DNA from: Pelomonas cellulosilytica
Lineage (GTDB): Bacteria > Pseudomonadota > Gammaproteobacteria > Burkholderiales > Burkholderiaceae_C
DNA length: 64,000 bases
Direction of reading: 5' to 3'
Assembly (NCBI RefSeq): GCF_021353265.1
Contig: NZ_JAJTWU010000006.1
Location: 376,512-440,511 of the forward strand
Position numbers and translations under genes: made by a program. The notes beneath the pieces are model-generated. The model saw nothing but the letters and a program-made list of their open reading frames with translations, did no database searches and was not told the origin of the DNA. Each line of letters opens with the position of its first letter. Position 1 is the first letter of the stretch. Below, piece after piece: positions 34,945 to 45,893 of the stretch.

Positions 34945-36276
34945 ATGGGCACCGCGAGCAGTACCTTCCAAACACCCCAGTCCGGCCCATTCACGACCCG
35001 CACCGACGAGGAGCTGGCCCCCGGCGACATCGCCGTCGGCGTCATCATCGGCCGCGCGTCCGAGTACTTCGACTTCTTCGTCTTCGGCATCGCGTCGGTG
35101 CTGGTCTTCCCGCAGGTCTTTTTCCCGTTCGAGGACCGGTTGAACGGCACGCTGTATTCTTTTCTGATCTTCGCGCTGGCATTCGTCGTCCGCCCGGTCG
35201 GTACGCTGATCGGCATGGAGATCCAGCGCCGCTTCGGCCGCTCCACCAAGCTGACTGCCGCGCTTTTCCTGCTCGGCAGCTCCACGGTCGCAATGGGGCT
35301 GCTGCCATCGTTCACCACGTCGGGCAACGCCGCCATCGTGCTGCTGGCGCTGTGCCGCGTCGGTCAGGGGCTGGCGCTGGGTGCATCCTGGGACGGCCTG
35401 CCCTCGCTGCTGGCGCTGAACGCCCCGCCGGACCGCCGCGGCTGGTACGCGATGCTGGGCCAGCTCGGGGCGCCGCTGGGCTTCTTCGTCGCCTCGGGCG
35501 TATTCCTCTATGTGTACGGCAGCCTGGACGCCAAGGACTTCCTCTCGTGGGGCTGGCGCTTCCCGTTCTTCACGGCCTTCGCCATCAACGTCGTGGCGCT
35601 CTTCGCCCGGCTGCGCCTCGTCGTCACGCACGAGTACGAGAAGCGCATGGAGGAGCATGAGCTGGACCCGGCTTACCTGCACGAGCTGCTGCCCGCCCAG
35701 GGGCACCACATCGTCATTGGCGCGTTCGCGGCGCTGGCCAGCTACGCCCTCTTCCACCTCGTGACGGTGTTCCCGCTGTCCTGGGTCGCGCTGTTCGCCA
35801 ACGGCGACGTGGCGGACTTCATGAAGATGGAACTGCTGGGCGCGGCCTTCGCGGCGGCGGCCATGCCGATGTCCGGCCTGATCGCCGACAAGGTGGGGCG
35901 CCGCAGCTTCCTCGGCGCACTGGCCGTGGCCATCGGCGCGTTCGCCATCTTCGCGCCGTTCATGCTGGGCGGCGGCAAGCCGGGACAGGCGGCGTTCATC
36001 CTCGTCGGCTTCGTGCTGCTGGGACTGTCCTACGGCCAGGCGGCCGGATCGGTGACGTCCAACTTCCGGCCCCACTTCCGCTACACCGGCGCGGCCCTGA
36101 CGGCCGACATGGCCTGGCTGCTGGGCGCCGCCTTCGCGCCGGTCATCGTGCTGTTCCTGTCCTCTCGCTTCGGGCTGGTGTCCGTGAGCCTCTACCTGCT
36201 CTCGGGCGTGGTATGCACGCTGCTGGCCCTGCGGGTCAACAAGAAGCTGCGCGCGGCCGCGGTCGTGCAGGACTGA
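34945..36276 (+). CDS. MFS transporter, metabolite:H+ symporter-like
   Basis: This 443-residue transporter has twelve predicted helices. It shows the MHS-type ASEYFDFFVFGIASVLVFP first helix, GMEIQRRFGRSTKL between helices 2 and 3, and GLIADKVGRRSFLG in the second half. Relatives carry carboxylates, proline/betaine or similar solutes; the substrate here is not readable. A strong GAAGGAGA site precedes the ATG. It is divergent from cyoA, sharing the FNR-like region, and is followed by a strong hairpin terminator. Confidence 0.88.
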   Translation: MGTASSTFQTPQSGPFTTRTDEELAPGDIAVGVIIGRASEYFDFFVFGIASVLVFPQVFFPFEDRLNGTLYSFLIFALAFVVRPVGTLIGMEIQRRFGRSTKLTAALFLLGSSTVAMGLLPSFTTSGNAAIVLLALCRVGQGLALGASWDGLPSLLALNAPPDRRGWYAMLGQLGAPLGFFVASGVFLYVYGSLDAKDFLSWGWRFPFFTAFAINVVALFARLRLVVTHEYEKRMEEHELDPAYLHELLPAQGHHIVIGAFAALASYALFHLVTVFPLSWVALFANGDVADFMKMELLGAAFAAAAMPMSGLIADKVGRRSFLGALAVAIGAFAIFAPFMLGGGKPGQAAFILVGFVLLGLSYGQAAGSVTSNFRPHFRYTGAALTADMAWLLGAAFAPVIVLFLSSRFGLVSVSLYLLSGVVCTLLALRVNKKLRAAAVVQD

Positions 36277-36295
36277 CGGCACGAATCGGTTCACG

Positions 36296-36323
36296 GCAAG
36301 GCGGGCTGCGGCCCGCCTTGCTT
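36296..36323 (+). terminator. Hairpin terminator after MFS gene
   Basis: Arms GCAAGGCGGGC (36296-36306) and GCCCGCCTTGC (36311-36321) form a perfect 11-bp stem with loop TGCG, 20 bases after the MFS stop. The T tract is short (TTCAT). Confidence 0.7.
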
Positions 36324-36353
36324 CATCCTGCCCCCTGATTGCCGATCGAACCC

Positions 36354-37031
36354 ATGTCGCTGACGCTGTACTCCCATCCCCTTTCGTCCTACTGCTGGAA
36401 AGTCCTGATCGCGCTGTACGAGAACGGCACGCCGTTCGAGGCCAGGCTCGTCAACCTCGGCGACCCGACCGAACGAGCCGCCTATGCCGCCCTGTGGCCC
36501 ACGGCCAAGATTCCGCTGCTGGTCGACAGTGAACGCATCGTTCCGGAGACCTCGGTGCAGATCGAATACCTCGACCACCATCACCCGGGCGCCGTGCGGC
36601 TACTGCCGGACGATTTCGAATCCCGGCTACACGTGCGGCTCTGGGACCGCCTGTTCGACGACTACGTGATGGACCCGATGCAGCGCTACATCGCTCAGCT
36701 GCTGCGCACCGAGGGTCTGCGCGACACGCTGGGCATGCAGCAGTTCGTCGAAGCGCTCGGCAAGGCCTACGACCTCATCGAGAGCCGCATGGGCCAGCAC
36801 GCCTGGGCAGCCGGCGACAGCTTCTCGATGGCCGACTGCGCAGCGGCGCCCTCGCTGTTCTACGCGGCAACCATCCGGCCGTTCGAGCCGGAACATGTGC
36901 GCCTGGCCGCCTACTTTGAGCGACTGATCGCACGGCCGTCCGTCTGGCGCGTCATCACCGAAGCGCGGCCGGTGTTCCCGTACTACCCGCTGCGGCAAGC
37001 CGTGCCGGACCGCTTTCTGAGCGAAGGCTGA
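36354..37031 (+). CDS. Glutathione S-transferase family protein
   Basis: This 225-residue GST has an N-terminal thioredoxin-like domain (LTLYSHPLSSYCWKVLIALYENG, cis-Pro in AKIPLL, glutathione-contacting ETSVQIEYLD) and an all-helical C-terminal domain with GDSFSMADCAAAPSLFYA. It may detoxify electrophiles by conjugation or act as a glutathione-dependent reductase. The start at 36354 (MSLTLYS) matches family N-termini better than an ATG 15 bases upstream. It converges on purL. Confidence 0.9.
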   Translation: MSLTLYSHPLSSYCWKVLIALYENGTPFEARLVNLGDPTERAAYAALWPTAKIPLLVDSERIVPETSVQIEYLDHHHPGAVRLLPDDFESRLHVRLWDRLFDDYVMDPMQRYIAQLLRTEGLRDTLGMQQFVEALGKAYDLIESRMGQHAWAAGDSFSMADCAAAPSLFYAATIRPFEPEHVRLAAYFERLIARPSVWRVITEARPVFPYYPLRQAVPDRFLSEG

Positions 37032-37062
37032 ACGCCCTCGCCTGGGCGTGACGCCCCCCGGA

Positions 37063-40000
37063 TCAGCCCAGCGCCTTGCGCGCGTTGCGGAACATCTGCA
37101 GCCACGGGCTGTGCTGCGCACGATCGCCCGACGTCCAGCTCATCTGCACGTTGCGGAATACGCGCTCCGGGTGCGGCATCAGCGCGGTGAAGCGGCCGTC
37201 GGCCGTCGTCACGCTCGTCAGACCGCCCGGGCTGCCGTTCGGATTGAACGGGTAAGCCTCGGTCGGCTGGCCGCGGTGGTCCACGAAGCGCATCGCGCCG
37301 ATGACCTTGGCCGCATCGCCCTGGCGCGCAAAGTTCGCGAAGCCCTCGCCATGCGCGACGGCGATGGGCAGCCGGCTTCCGGCCATGCCCTGGAAGAACA
37401 CGCTGGGTGACGCCAACACCTCGACCAGCGACAGCCGCGCCTCGAACTGCTCGCTCTGGTTGCGCGTGAAGCGCGGCCAGGCATCCGCGCCGGGGATGAT
37501 GGGCGCCAGCGCCGCCAGCATCTGGCAGCCGTTGCAGACGCCCAACGCCAGCGTGTCCTGGCGCGCGAAGAACGCGCGGAACTGCTCGGCCAGCACCGGG
37601 TTGAACATGATGGAGCGCGCCCAGCCCTCGCCCGCGCCCAGTGTGTCGCCATAGCTGAAGCCGCCGCAGGCGACAAACGCCGCGAAGCCGTCCAGCTTGA
37701 CCGCCCCCGACTGCAGGTCGCTCATGTGCACGTCGAAGCTGTCGAAGCCGCCGAGCGACATCGCGTAGGCCATCTCGACATGCGAATTGACGCCCTGCTC
37801 GCGCAGGATGGCGACCTTGGGCCTCGCGCCGGTCGCCACCAACGGCGAAGCAATGGAATCAGGCGTGAACGTCAGGTGCACGTGCATGCCGGGGTCATCA
37901 GCCTTGCCGGCCGCCGCGTGCTCGGCGTCGGCGCAGGCCGGGTTGTCGCGCAGTTGCGCGATGCGCCAGCTGACCTCGTCCCAGGTCTGCTGCAACACGG
38001 TCAGGTCGGCGCCGAACACTTTCTTCGCATCCCGCCAGACTTCCATCTGCCGCGTCGCATTCGGCTTGGCCACGACATGCGAGTGTCGCGACAGGCCGTG
38101 GGAGCGCAGCACCTGCATGACGGCGTCGCGGTCGGCCGCGCGCACCTGGATCAGCGCGCCCAGCTCTTCGGAGAACAGCGCGCGCAGCGTCAGCTCGTCG
38201 CGCCGGCCGCTAACCTGGGCGGCCCAGTTCTTGGAGTCACCCGTGTCGGCGCGACTGTCGGAGATGCCGTCGCCCTCTGTCACCAGCATGTCCACGTTCA
38301 GACTCAGGCCGGTCTGGCCGGCAAACGCCATCTCGCAGGCCGCTGCCCACAAGCCGCCGTCGGAGCGATCGTGATAGGCCAGCAGCTTGCCCGCCGCGCG
38401 CAATTCGTTGATCGCGTTGACGAGAGACACCAGCAGCTTGGGGTCGTCCAGGTCCGGTACGTCGGTGCCGAACTGGTTCAGCGTCTGCGCCAGCATGGAG
38501 CCGCCCATGCGGTGACGACCCTGGCCGAGGTCGACGAGGATAAGCGCCGAGTCCTCTCGCTGCCACTCGGGCGTCAGCGTGCCGCGCACGTCGGCGATGC
38601 TGGCGAAGGCAGTCACGATCAGCGACACCGGCGCGGTGACCTGCTTGTCATCCCACTTCGTCCGCATCGACAGCGAATCCTTGCCCACCGGGATGGACAC
38701 GCCCAGCGCCGGGCACAGCTCCATGCCGACCGCCTTGACGGTGTCGAACAACGCGGCATCCTCGCCCGGCTCGCCACAGGCGGCCATCCAGTTGGCACTG
38801 AGCTTCACGCGCGGCAGCTCGATCGGCGCGGCGAGCAGGTTGGTGATGGCCTCGGCCACCGCCATGCGGCCCGACGCCGGCGCGTTGACGGCGGCCAGCG
38901 GCGTGCGCTCGCCCATGCTCATCGCTTCGCCGGCAAAGCCGTTGAAGTCGGCCAGCGTGACGGCGCAATCGGCCACCGGCACCTGCCAGGGGCCAACCAT
39001 CTGGTCGCGGTGGTTCAGGCCGCCCACCGTGCGGTCGCCGATGGTGACGAGGAAACGTTTGCTGGCGACGGTCGGGTGGCGCAGTACGTCGAAGGCGGCC
39101 TTCTCCAGGCTCACGCCAGTCAGGTCCAACGTGCCGCCGCTGCGGGCCACGCGGGCCACGTCGCGCGTCATCTTGGGCGGCTTGCCGAGCAGCACGTCCA
39201 TCGGCATGTCGATCGGGCGCTCGCCGCCCTCCCCGTCTTCCAGCACCAGTTCACGCTCGGCCGTCGTGACGCCGACAACGGCGAACGGGCAGCGCTCTCG
39301 CTCGCAAAGCGCCTGGAACATGGACAAGCTCTCCGGCGCGATTGCCAGCACATAGCGCTCCTGGCTCTCGTTGCACCAGATCTCCTTGGGCGCCAGGCCA
39401 CTCTCTTCCAGCGGCACCTGGCGCAGGTCGAATCGCGCGCCGCGGCCGGCGTCGTTCACCAGTTCAGGGAAGGCATTGGAGATGCCACCGGCGCCCACGT
39501 CGTGGATGGCCAGCACCGGGTTTTCCGCACCCAGGCCCCAGCAGTGGTTGATGACCTCCTGCGCGCGCCGTTCGATCTCAGGGTTGCCGCGCTGCACCGA
39601 GTCAAAGTCCAGGTCGGCCGTGTTCGTGCCGGCGGCCATTGACGACGCCGCGCCGCCGCCCATGCCGATGCGCATGCCGGGGCCGCCCAGCTGGATCAGC
39701 AGCGTGCCGGCGGGGAACTCGATCTTCTTCGTCAGATCAGAGCGGATGGTGCCCAGGCCGCCCGCAATCATGATGGGCTTGTGATAGCCGCGGCGGATGC
39801 CGTCCACGGTCTGCTCGAAGACGCGGAAGTAGCCCGCCAGGTTGGGCCGGCCGAACTCGTTGTTGAACGCCGCGCCGCCCAGCGGCCCGTCGATCATGAT
39901 CTGCAGCGCCGACGCGATGTGCGCCGGCTTGCCGATCGGGTTGTGCTCCCAGGGCTCGGAGAGGCCTGGCAGGTGCAGGTTGGACACCGAGAAGCCCGTC

Positions 40001-41031
40001 AGCCCCGCCTTGGGCTTGGAGCCGCGGCCGGTGGCGCCTTCGTCGCGGATCTCGCCGCCCGCGCCGGTGGAGGCGCCCGGGTGGGGCGAGATGGCCGTCG
40101 GGTGGTTGTGCGTCTCCACCTTCATCAGCACATGGGCCTGCTCCTCGCGGGCCACATAGGCCGCGCCGGGCCGCGGCGCCGGCTGCCAGCGCTGGATGGC
40201 GTGGCCTTCCATCACGGCGGCGTTGTCAGAGTAGGCGATGACCGTGTGCTGCGGGTTCAGCTTCTCGGTGTTGCGGATCATGCCGAACAGGCTCAGAGGC
40301 TGCGCGTCGCCATCCACGACGAAGGACGCATTGAAGATCTTGTGCCGGCAGTGTTCGCTGTTGGCCTGAGCGAACATCATCAGCTCGACGTCGCTGGGGT
40401 TGCGGCCGAGCTTCTTGAAGTTGGTTTCGAGGTAGTCGATCTCGTCGCCCGACAGCGCCAGGCCGAACTCCACGTTGGCTTTTTCCAGGGCTGCGCGGCC
40501 GGCGCCCAGCACGTCCACATGCGCCAGCGGCTCGGCGGTGCGCTCGTCGAACAGGTGGGCCGTGTCCTCACGCTTGAAACAGACCGACTCCGTCATCCGG
40601 TCGTGCAGCAGCGCCGCGCAGGCGGCCAACTCATCGGCCGTCAGCGGCTTGGCGCCGCCCAGCAGGCCGGTCTTGGTGGCGATGCGGTACTCGACGACGC
40701 GTTCCACGCGCTTGAGCGCCAAGCCGCAATTGCGGGCGATGTCGGTCGCCTTGGACGCCCAGGGGCTCACCGTGCCAAAGCGCGGCGTGACGATGACGAG
40801 ATCGCCCTCGCTCGTGGCGCCGGCCGGTTCGCCGTAGGTCAGCAGGGCGGCGAAGCGCTCGCGCGTGTCGCCGTCGAGCGGGCCGTCCGTCCAGACCCAG
40901 TGCACCGCGCGGGCGCTGATGCCGGTGATGCGGCCACTGACCTCTTGCAGCCGGGCCAGCAGGGCGCGAGCGCGGAAATCGGAAAGAGCGTTGCCGCCCT
41001 CGAAATGGGTCAGGTGCGAGGTCAGGGCCAT
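37063..41031 (-). CDS. purL: Phosphoribosylformylglycinamidine synthase
   Basis: This 1322-residue large-type PurL (FGAM synthase) converts FGAR, ATP and glutamine to FGAM in purine synthesis. The order is an N-terminal PurS-like domain, two synthetase halves ([17 protein letters not shown] and [20 protein letters not shown] in the first, [11 protein letters not shown] in the second) and a C-terminal glutaminase with the nucleophile in [10 protein letters not shown] and the PHPERVFRN end. Length is close to E. coli PurL (1295). It is a single-gene unit; a small inverted repeat (41068-41095) lies just upstream but has no clear function. Confidence 0.98.
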   Translation of the reverse strand: MALTSHLTHFEGGNALSDFRARALLARLQEVSGRITGISARAVHWVWTDGPLDGDTRERFAALLTYGEPAGATSEGDLVIVTPRFGTVSPWASKATDIARNCGLALKRVERVVEYRIATKTGLLGGAKPLTADELAACAALLHDRMTESVCFKREDTAHLFDERTAEPLAHVDVLGAGRAALEKANVEFGLALSGDEIDYLETNFKKLGRNPSDVELMMFAQANSEHCRHKIFNASFVVDGDAQPLSLFGMIRNTEKLNPQHTVIAYSDNAAVMEGHAIQRWQPAPRPGAAYVAREEQAHVLMKVETHNHPTAISPHPGASTGAGGEIRDEGATGRGSKPKAGLTGFSVSNLHLPGLSEPWEHNPIGKPAHIASALQIMIDGPLGGAAFNNEFGRPNLAGYFRVFEQTVDGIRRGYHKPIMIAGGLGTIRSDLTKKIEFPAGTLLIQLGGPGMRIGMGGGAASSMAAGTNTADLDFDSVQRGNPEIERRAQEVINHCWGLGAENPVLAIHDVGAGGISNAFPELVNDAGRGARFDLRQVPLEESGLAPKEIWCNESQERYVLAIAPESLSMFQALCERERCPFAVVGVTTAERELVLEDGEGGERPIDMPMDVLLGKPPKMTRDVARVARSGGTLDLTGVSLEKAAFDVLRHPTVASKRFLVTIGDRTVGGLNHRDQMVGPWQVPVADCAVTLADFNGFAGEAMSMGERTPLAAVNAPASGRMAVAEAITNLLAAPIELPRVKLSANWMAACGEPGEDAALFDTVKAVGMELCPALGVSIPVGKDSLSMRTKWDDKQVTAPVSLIVTAFASIADVRGTLTPEWQREDSALILVDLGQGRHRMGGSMLAQTLNQFGTDVPDLDDPKLLVSLVNAINELRAAGKLLAYHDRSDGGLWAAACEMAFAGQTGLSLNVDMLVTEGDGISDSRADTGDSKNWAAQVSGRRDELTLRALFSEELGALIQVRAADRDAVMQVLRSHGLSRHSHVVAKPNATRQMEVWRDAKKVFGADLTVLQQTWDEVSWRIAQLRDNPACADAEHAAAGKADDPGMHVHLTFTPDSIASPLVATGARPKVAILREQGVNSHVEMAYAMSLGGFDSFDVHMSDLQSGAVKLDGFAAFVACGGFSYGDTLGAGEGWARSIMFNPVLAEQFRAFFARQDTLALGVCNGCQMLAALAPIIPGADAWPRFTRNQSEQFEARLSLVEVLASPSVFFQGMAGSRLPIAVAHGEGFANFARQGDAAKVIGAMRFVDHRGQPTEAYPFNPNGSPGGLTSVTTADGRFTALMPHPERVFRNVQMSWTSGDRAQHSPWLQMFRNARKALG

Positions 41032-41405
41032 GGAGTCCGGGGAGGCTGGGCGCGGCGCGGGCGCGCGGTTCTCGGGAGGCGCCGCCCGTGAGAACGGAAC
41101 GGCGTGCGGGCGCCCGGGATTCTACTGAGCCCCCTCGCCGTGGCGCAGCCGGACCGGCGGCAGCCCGGCGGCGACGAGTGGCCATCGCGCCCGGCGCCGC
41201 TCGGGCGCTGCCGCCGACCGCTGGTCGGGCGCCCTTGCGCGACCGTGAGATTGCGCACAGGCCACCGCCATGCCCCGCAACAACTCGACACAGCTCGACA
41301 GCCGGCGCACAGCCGCGCTCGCCAGACTGCCGGCCACGGGCACGCCAGAGGCCCGGGACACGCCAACAAGGCCCGAGCCGGGCTCAACACATCGAGGGCA
41401 GTTTC
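41032..41405. other. 374-base gene-free region between purL and lipoprotein gene
   Basis: This divergent intergenic region must hold the promoters of purL and of the DUF5666 lipoprotein gene. I see an imperfect hairpin with arms GTTCTC and GAGAAC (41068-41095) and GC-rich sequence, but no convincing -35/-10 pair, RNA gene or repeat. A PurR-type box is not evident. Confidence 0.5.
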
Positions 41406-43328
41406 ATGCAAAAACTCAAGCGAAATCTGCAGTGGGCGGCCTGTGCCGCGACCTGCGCCATCAGCACCGCCGTGCTGGTGGCCTGTGGCGGCGGCGGCGG
41501 GGGTGGTGACACCGCCACGCAGGCGCCCGCGACGCCCGCGCCTGGCGCCAACACGGCCAGCGTCGTCGACGGCACGATCACCGGCTTCGGCAGTGTCGTC
41601 ATCGACGGCCAGCGCTTCGACGACAGCCTCGTCAAGGTGGCCTTCGCCAACAACCCCGACGCGCAGACGGCCGGCACACTGGGCGACCTGCACACCGGCA
41701 TGCGCGTGCATGGCGAGCTCAAGGACGGCTTGCTGCAGAACCTCGTCGTCAACTTCGCCCTCGTCGGCACGGTAGGTGCCGTGGACGCCGCCGGTGGCAC
41801 GCTGACAGTGTTCGGCCAGACGATCAAGACGACCGCCACCGGCCAGTTGCCGACGGTGTTCGACGGCTTCAACGCATTGGGCCAGCTCACCGCGGGTGAC
41901 CTCGTCAAGGTCAGCGGCACGGTGGCCAGCGACGGCAGCATCACCGCCACCCGCATCGAGCGCAAGGCCAAGGACAGCACCGAGCTCTTCCGCGTGAGCG
42001 GCGCCGTGCAGGACCTCGATACCACGGCCAAGACCTTCACGCTGACCGGCAACAGCAGCGTGACAGTGAACTACGCCAACGCCAAGCTGCAGCCCACGGG
42101 CGTCGTCATCGAGAAGGGCAAGCTCGTCAGCGTCGTCGCCACGAGCGCACCGGCGGCCAGCGGCGGCAAGAACGTGCTGACCGCCAGCGTCGTGGAGGTG
42201 AAGGCCCGCAAGCTGCCCGACTCGTCCGACTCCACCGTCGGCGGCCCGGTCACCGACTTCCAGAGCCTGGCCAACCTGCGCATCGGCGATGTCGTCGTCG
42301 ACGCCAGCACCGCGACGCTGAAGGACGGCACGACGCCCGCCGACGTGGCCAACGGCGCGCAGGCGCTGGCGCACGGCACCGTCAAGGACGGCGCGATGAA
42401 GGCCGACTGGGTGAAGGTCTTCAAGAACGACACGGCCATCAAGGCGCTGCTCGTGGGCCAGGTCACCGACTTCGTCTCGCTGGGCAACTTCACGCTGCGC
42501 GGCACGGTGGTGGACGCCAGCGCCGCCAGGTTCACGAAGGGCGCGACCACCGACGTCGCTGCGGGCGCCTGGGTGCAGGTCACCGGCCAACTGACGCCCG
42601 CCGGCGTGAAGGCCACCGAGATCGCCGTGCAACCGCCGCCGGCCGACAAGCCGCAGCGCCTGGCGGGTGCCATCACGGCCGTGAACGCCGACACCAAGAC
42701 CTTCACGCTGCTGGGCACGACGGTGAAGTGGACGGACACGACCAAGATCAGCCCCGACGGCAAGACGCTGGCCAGCCTCGCCGCAGGCCTGGGCGTGGCC
42801 GTGGAAGGCAGCTATTCGGAGGCGACCGGCGTGTTCACGGCCACCAGCGTCACCGTGGTGTCCACCCCCGGCGTGGTCAAGACCATCGGCTTCTCCGGCG
42901 TCGCGTTCAACGTGACCGACACGAGCCTGCAGGTGGGCAGCTTCACGGTGCAGATCACGCCCAACACGCAGCTGCAGCCCGCGGGCACCCAACTGGCGGA
43001 CCTCGTCAACGGCTCGCGGCTGAGCATCAAGGCCACGGTCAGTGGCACCGGCACTGCCGTCACGCTGACAGCGATCGCCATCGAGCTGCAGAAGCCCGAG
43101 AAGGATGACGCAGGCAACGAGTACGTCTACCTCGGAGGCCTCGTCAACGACTTCGTCAGCGCAGGCAACTTCAAGGTCGGCAGCCAGAAGGTGGACGCCT
43201 CCGGCAGCAGCGTGAAGTTCATCGACGGCGACGCCACCAAGCTGGCCAATGGCCTGAAGGTGGAGATCAAGGGCAGCGTCAAGGACGGCGTGCTGGTGGC
43301 CAGGCAGGTGCACTTCATGCCGGGCTGA
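41406..43328 (+). CDS. Lipoprotein with about eight DUF5666-type beta repeats
   Basis: This 640-residue protein has a signal peptide and lipobox LVAC (Cys27) followed by a glycine run, so it is an outer-membrane or periplasmic lipoprotein. The rest is about eight tandem repeats of roughly 70 residues, each with a pattern like G-x-V-x-D/A-F... VDA... G...V.VxG... A..V. Examples are VDGTITGFGSVVIDGQRFDD, VGGPVTDFQSLANLRIGDVV and LGGLVNDFVSAGNFKVGSQK. DUF5666 proteins have OB-like small beta domains of unknown role. The ATG is preceded by GAGGGCAG, and a strong terminator follows. Its function is unknown. Confidence 0.88.
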   Translation: MQKLKRNLQWAACAATCAISTAVLVACGGGGGGGDTATQAPATPAPGANTASVVDGTITGFGSVVIDGQRFDDSLVKVAFANNPDAQTAGTLGDLHTGMRVHGELKDGLLQNLVVNFALVGTVGAVDAAGGTLTVFGQTIKTTATGQLPTVFDGFNALGQLTAGDLVKVSGTVASDGSITATRIERKAKDSTELFRVSGAVQDLDTTAKTFTLTGNSSVTVNYANAKLQPTGVVIEKGKLVSVVATSAPAASGGKNVLTASVVEVKARKLPDSSDSTVGGPVTDFQSLANLRIGDVVVDASTATLKDGTTPADVANGAQALAHGTVKDGAMKADWVKVFKNDTAIKALLVGQVTDFVSLGNFTLRGTVVDASAARFTKGATTDVAAGAWVQVTGQLTPAGVKATEIAVQPPPADKPQRLAGAITAVNADTKTFTLLGTTVKWTDTTKISPDGKTLASLAAGLGVAVEGSYSEATGVFTATSVTVVSTPGVVKTIGFSGVAFNVTDTSLQVGSFTVQITPNTQLQPAGTQLADLVNGSRLSIKATVSGTGTAVTLTAIAIELQKPEKDDAGNEYVYLGGLVNDFVSAGNFKVGSQKVDASGSSVKFIDGDATKLANGLKVEIKGSVKDGVLVARQVHFMPG

Positions 43329-43355
43329 TCGCGCCGACCTCGCGCCCGACTTTCG

Positions 43356-43389
43356 AGGCCCGACGCCGTCAAGGCGTCGGGCCTTTTTT
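43356..43389 (+). terminator. Rho-independent terminator after DUF5666 lipoprotein gene
   Basis: Arms AGGCCCGACGCC (43356-43367) and GGCGTCGGGCCT (43373-43384) form a perfect 12-bp stem with loop GTCAA, followed by a T tract to 43389. Confidence 0.92.
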
Positions 43390-43583
43390 AGTGCCCACCC
43401 GATCGCAGCTGGTGCCCGTCGCCCCGACATGGGGCATCGAAGAAGAATCTGCCGTCCGAAATCTGACCAACCCGTCAGACTCACGCAACACACGCCCATG
43501 TGAGCGACGTGATCGGGCGCCGCCGTCCCCACAATCGCGGCCGGCCCTGCAGTTGGGGCCATTTCTTTTGGAGTCGCCCCCCG

Positions 43584-45806
43584 ATGTACGCCCCCCGCCT
43601 GACCCTGCTGGCCTTGTCGCTCAGCGCTGCCCTGCCCGTCCTGGCTCAGGACGCCACCCCGGCCAAGGACCGCAGCCAGCTCGAAACCGTCGTCATCACG
43701 GCCGAGCGCCGCGCCGAGAACATCCAGGACGTGCCGAACGCCGTCAGCAAGATCAGCGGCGAGAAGCTCGATGTGCTGGCCTCCGGCGGCCAGGACTTGC
43801 GCTTCCTGTCGGGCCGCGTGCCCAGCCTGAACATCGAGTCCAGCTTCGGCCGCGCCTTCCCGCGCTTCTACATCCGCGGCTACGGCAACACGGACTTCCG
43901 CCTCAACGCGTCGCAGCCGGTCAGCGTCATCGTCGACGACGTGATCCAAGAGAACCCCATTCTGAAGGGCTTCCCGATCTTCGACACCGCCGCCGTCGAA
44001 GTCGTCGCCGGCCCGCAGGGCACGCTGTTCGGCCGCAACACGCCGGCCGGCGTCGTCAAGTTCGACTCCGTCAAGCCCAGCCAGAAGCAGGACGGTTACG
44101 TCAGCGCCACCGTGGGCAACTACGGCACCGTCAACCTAGAAGGCGCGGCCAACCTGCCTCTGACCGGCGACTGGGCCGCCCGCATCTCGGTGCAGAACCA
44201 GCGCCGCAGCGACTGGGTCGACAACACCGCCCCGAACGCCGTCACGCCCAACACCGAGGGCTACCGAGACAGCGCCGTGCGCGCCCAGGTGCTGTACGAG
44301 CCCAACCAGCAGTTCAGCGCGCTGGCCAACGTGCACTTCCGTGACCTGAACGGCAGCCCGCGCCTGTTCCGCGCCAACGCGATCAAGCGCGGCACCAACG
44401 ATCTGGCCGACGGCTTCAGCACCGACACTGTCGCCTTTAACGGCGTCAACGAGCAGACGCTGAAGCAGAGCGGCGGCAGCCTGCGCCTGAAGTGGTCGCT
44501 GCCCGGGCTGAATATCTACTCGATCACCGGCGGCGAGCACGTGAAGCCGCTGTCGCGCGGCGACATCGATGGTGGCCTGCCCGGCCAGGCGGGCGTGCCC
44601 TTCCAGTCCGAGACCGGCAGCGCCATGAGCGGCCACCGCCAGCTAACGCAGGAAGTGCGCCTCGAGTCCAACATCAGCGGCCCGCTGAGCTGGCAGGCCG
44701 GCGTGTACGCGTTCGACGAGAAGTACACGATCGACAACATCACCTACGACAACACCACGCACGTCGACAACGACCACATCTACACCGAGCAGACCAACAA
44801 GGCCTGGGCGGTGTTCGGCTCGGTCAACTACGCGCTGAGCAACGAGCTGACGCTGCGCGGCGGCCTGCGCTACACGAAGGACAAGAAGGATCTGTCGACG
44901 ACCCACGTCGGCAGCGGCAAGCTCGACACTTCCACCGGCACCACCGCTCACACCAACGATGGCAAGTGGAGCGGTGACCTGTCCGCCACCTACAAGCTGG
45001 ACAGCACCACCAACCTCTACGCCCGCTACGCCAACGGCTTCCGCGCGTCATCGATGCAGAACGCGTCGGGCTTCGCCGGCCAGTCGCAGGCCGGCCCGGA
45101 GAGCGTGAATTCGTACGAGCTGGGCTTCAAGAGCGAACTGCTCAAGCGCACGCTGCGCCTGTCCGGCGCGCTGTTCACGTACACCGTCAAGGACCTGCAG
45201 CTGACGGCCGTGGGCGGCAGCAGCAACGCCACCCGGCTGCTCAATGCCAAGAAGGCCACCGGCAACGGCGCCGAGCTGAACCTTGAAGCGCTGATCACGC
45301 CGGACTTCCTCGTGACCTTCGGCGGCTCGCTGAACAACACGAAGATCAAGGACAAAGGCCTCGGCGTCCCTCCCGGCGGCTCGCTCAACATCGCCCCGTT
45401 CGGCCAGCCCGGCGTCTTCCCGACGGTGCTGAACCCGGTCGTCAACGGCAACGCCATGGTCGACGGCAATCCGCTGCCCAACGCGCCCAAGTGGACGGCC
45501 AACCTGACGGCCCGCTACGGCATGCCGCTGGCCGGCGGCGACGAGCTCTATGTCTACACCGACTGGGCCTACCGCTCCAAAGTCAACTTCTTCCTGTACG
45601 AGGCCACCGAATTCACCGGCAAGGCCCTCACGGAAGGTGGCCTGCGCGTGGGCTACATCTGGGGTAACGGCAAGTACGAGGCCGCCGGCTTCGTGCGCAA
45701 CGTCACCAACCAGATCCGCGTAACCGGCGCCATCGACTTCAACAACCTGACCGGCTTCATCAACGAGCCGCGCACCTACGGTGTGCAGTTCAAGGCGATG
45801 TTCTGA
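43584..45806 (+). CDS. TonB-dependent receptor
   Basis: This 740-residue outer-membrane receptor has a signal peptide (LTLLALSLSAALPVLAQ), a TonB-box-like LETVVITAE, a plug domain (IQDVPNAVSKISGEKLDVLA, VEVVAGPQGTLFGRNTPAG) and a 22-strand-type barrel ending in TYGVQFKAMF with the terminal Phe. The plug motifs are of the FepA/CirA-like large family; the ligand cannot be inferred from sequence. The ATG at 43584 has a GGAG site 9 bases upstream. It follows the DUF5666 lipoprotein gene after a terminator, so it has its own promoter. No Fur box was recognised upstream. Confidence 0.93.
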   Translation: MYAPRLTLLALSLSAALPVLAQDATPAKDRSQLETVVITAERRAENIQDVPNAVSKISGEKLDVLASGGQDLRFLSGRVPSLNIESSFGRAFPRFYIRGYGNTDFRLNASQPVSVIVDDVIQENPILKGFPIFDTAAVEVVAGPQGTLFGRNTPAGVVKFDSVKPSQKQDGYVSATVGNYGTVNLEGAANLPLTGDWAARISVQNQRRSDWVDNTAPNAVTPNTEGYRDSAVRAQVLYEPNQQFSALANVHFRDLNGSPRLFRANAIKRGTNDLADGFSTDTVAFNGVNEQTLKQSGGSLRLKWSLPGLNIYSITGGEHVKPLSRGDIDGGLPGQAGVPFQSETGSAMSGHRQLTQEVRLESNISGPLSWQAGVYAFDEKYTIDNITYDNTTHVDNDHIYTEQTNKAWAVFGSVNYALSNELTLRGGLRYTKDKKDLSTTHVGSGKLDTSTGTTAHTNDGKWSGDLSATYKLDSTTNLYARYANGFRASSMQNASGFAGQSQAGPESVNSYELGFKSELLKRTLRLSGALFTYTVKDLQLTAVGGSSNATRLLNAKKATGNGAELNLEALITPDFLVTFGGSLNNTKIKDKGLGVPPGGSLNIAPFGQPGVFPTVLNPVVNGNAMVDGNPLPNAPKWTANLTARYGMPLAGGDELYVYTDWAYRSKVNFFLYEATEFTGKALTEGGLRVGYIWGNGKYEAAGFVRNVTNQIRVTGAIDFNNLTGFINEPRTYGVQFKAMF

Positions 45807-45823
45807 GCCTCACGGCTCCAGCG

Positions 45824-45849
45824 AAAACGCCACCTCGGTGGCGTTTTTT
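45824..45849 (+). terminator. Rho-independent terminator after TonB-dependent receptor gene
   Basis: Arms AAAACGCCAC (45824-45833) and GTGGCGTTTT (45838-45847) with loop CTCG, followed by more T, lie 18 bases after the receptor stop. The A and T flanks let it work in both directions, so it may also serve the convergent VOC gene. Confidence 0.9.
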
Positions 45850-45893
45850 GTCGGGGCTCGGGGCAGCCCGTTGGTGGCCGCCTGGCGCCGGGA

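Noticed and set aside
37032..37049. ACGCCC-N6-GGGCGT repeat between GST and purL as a terminator
   Set aside because: Only 6 bp, no T tract on either strand; too weak to list as a feature.
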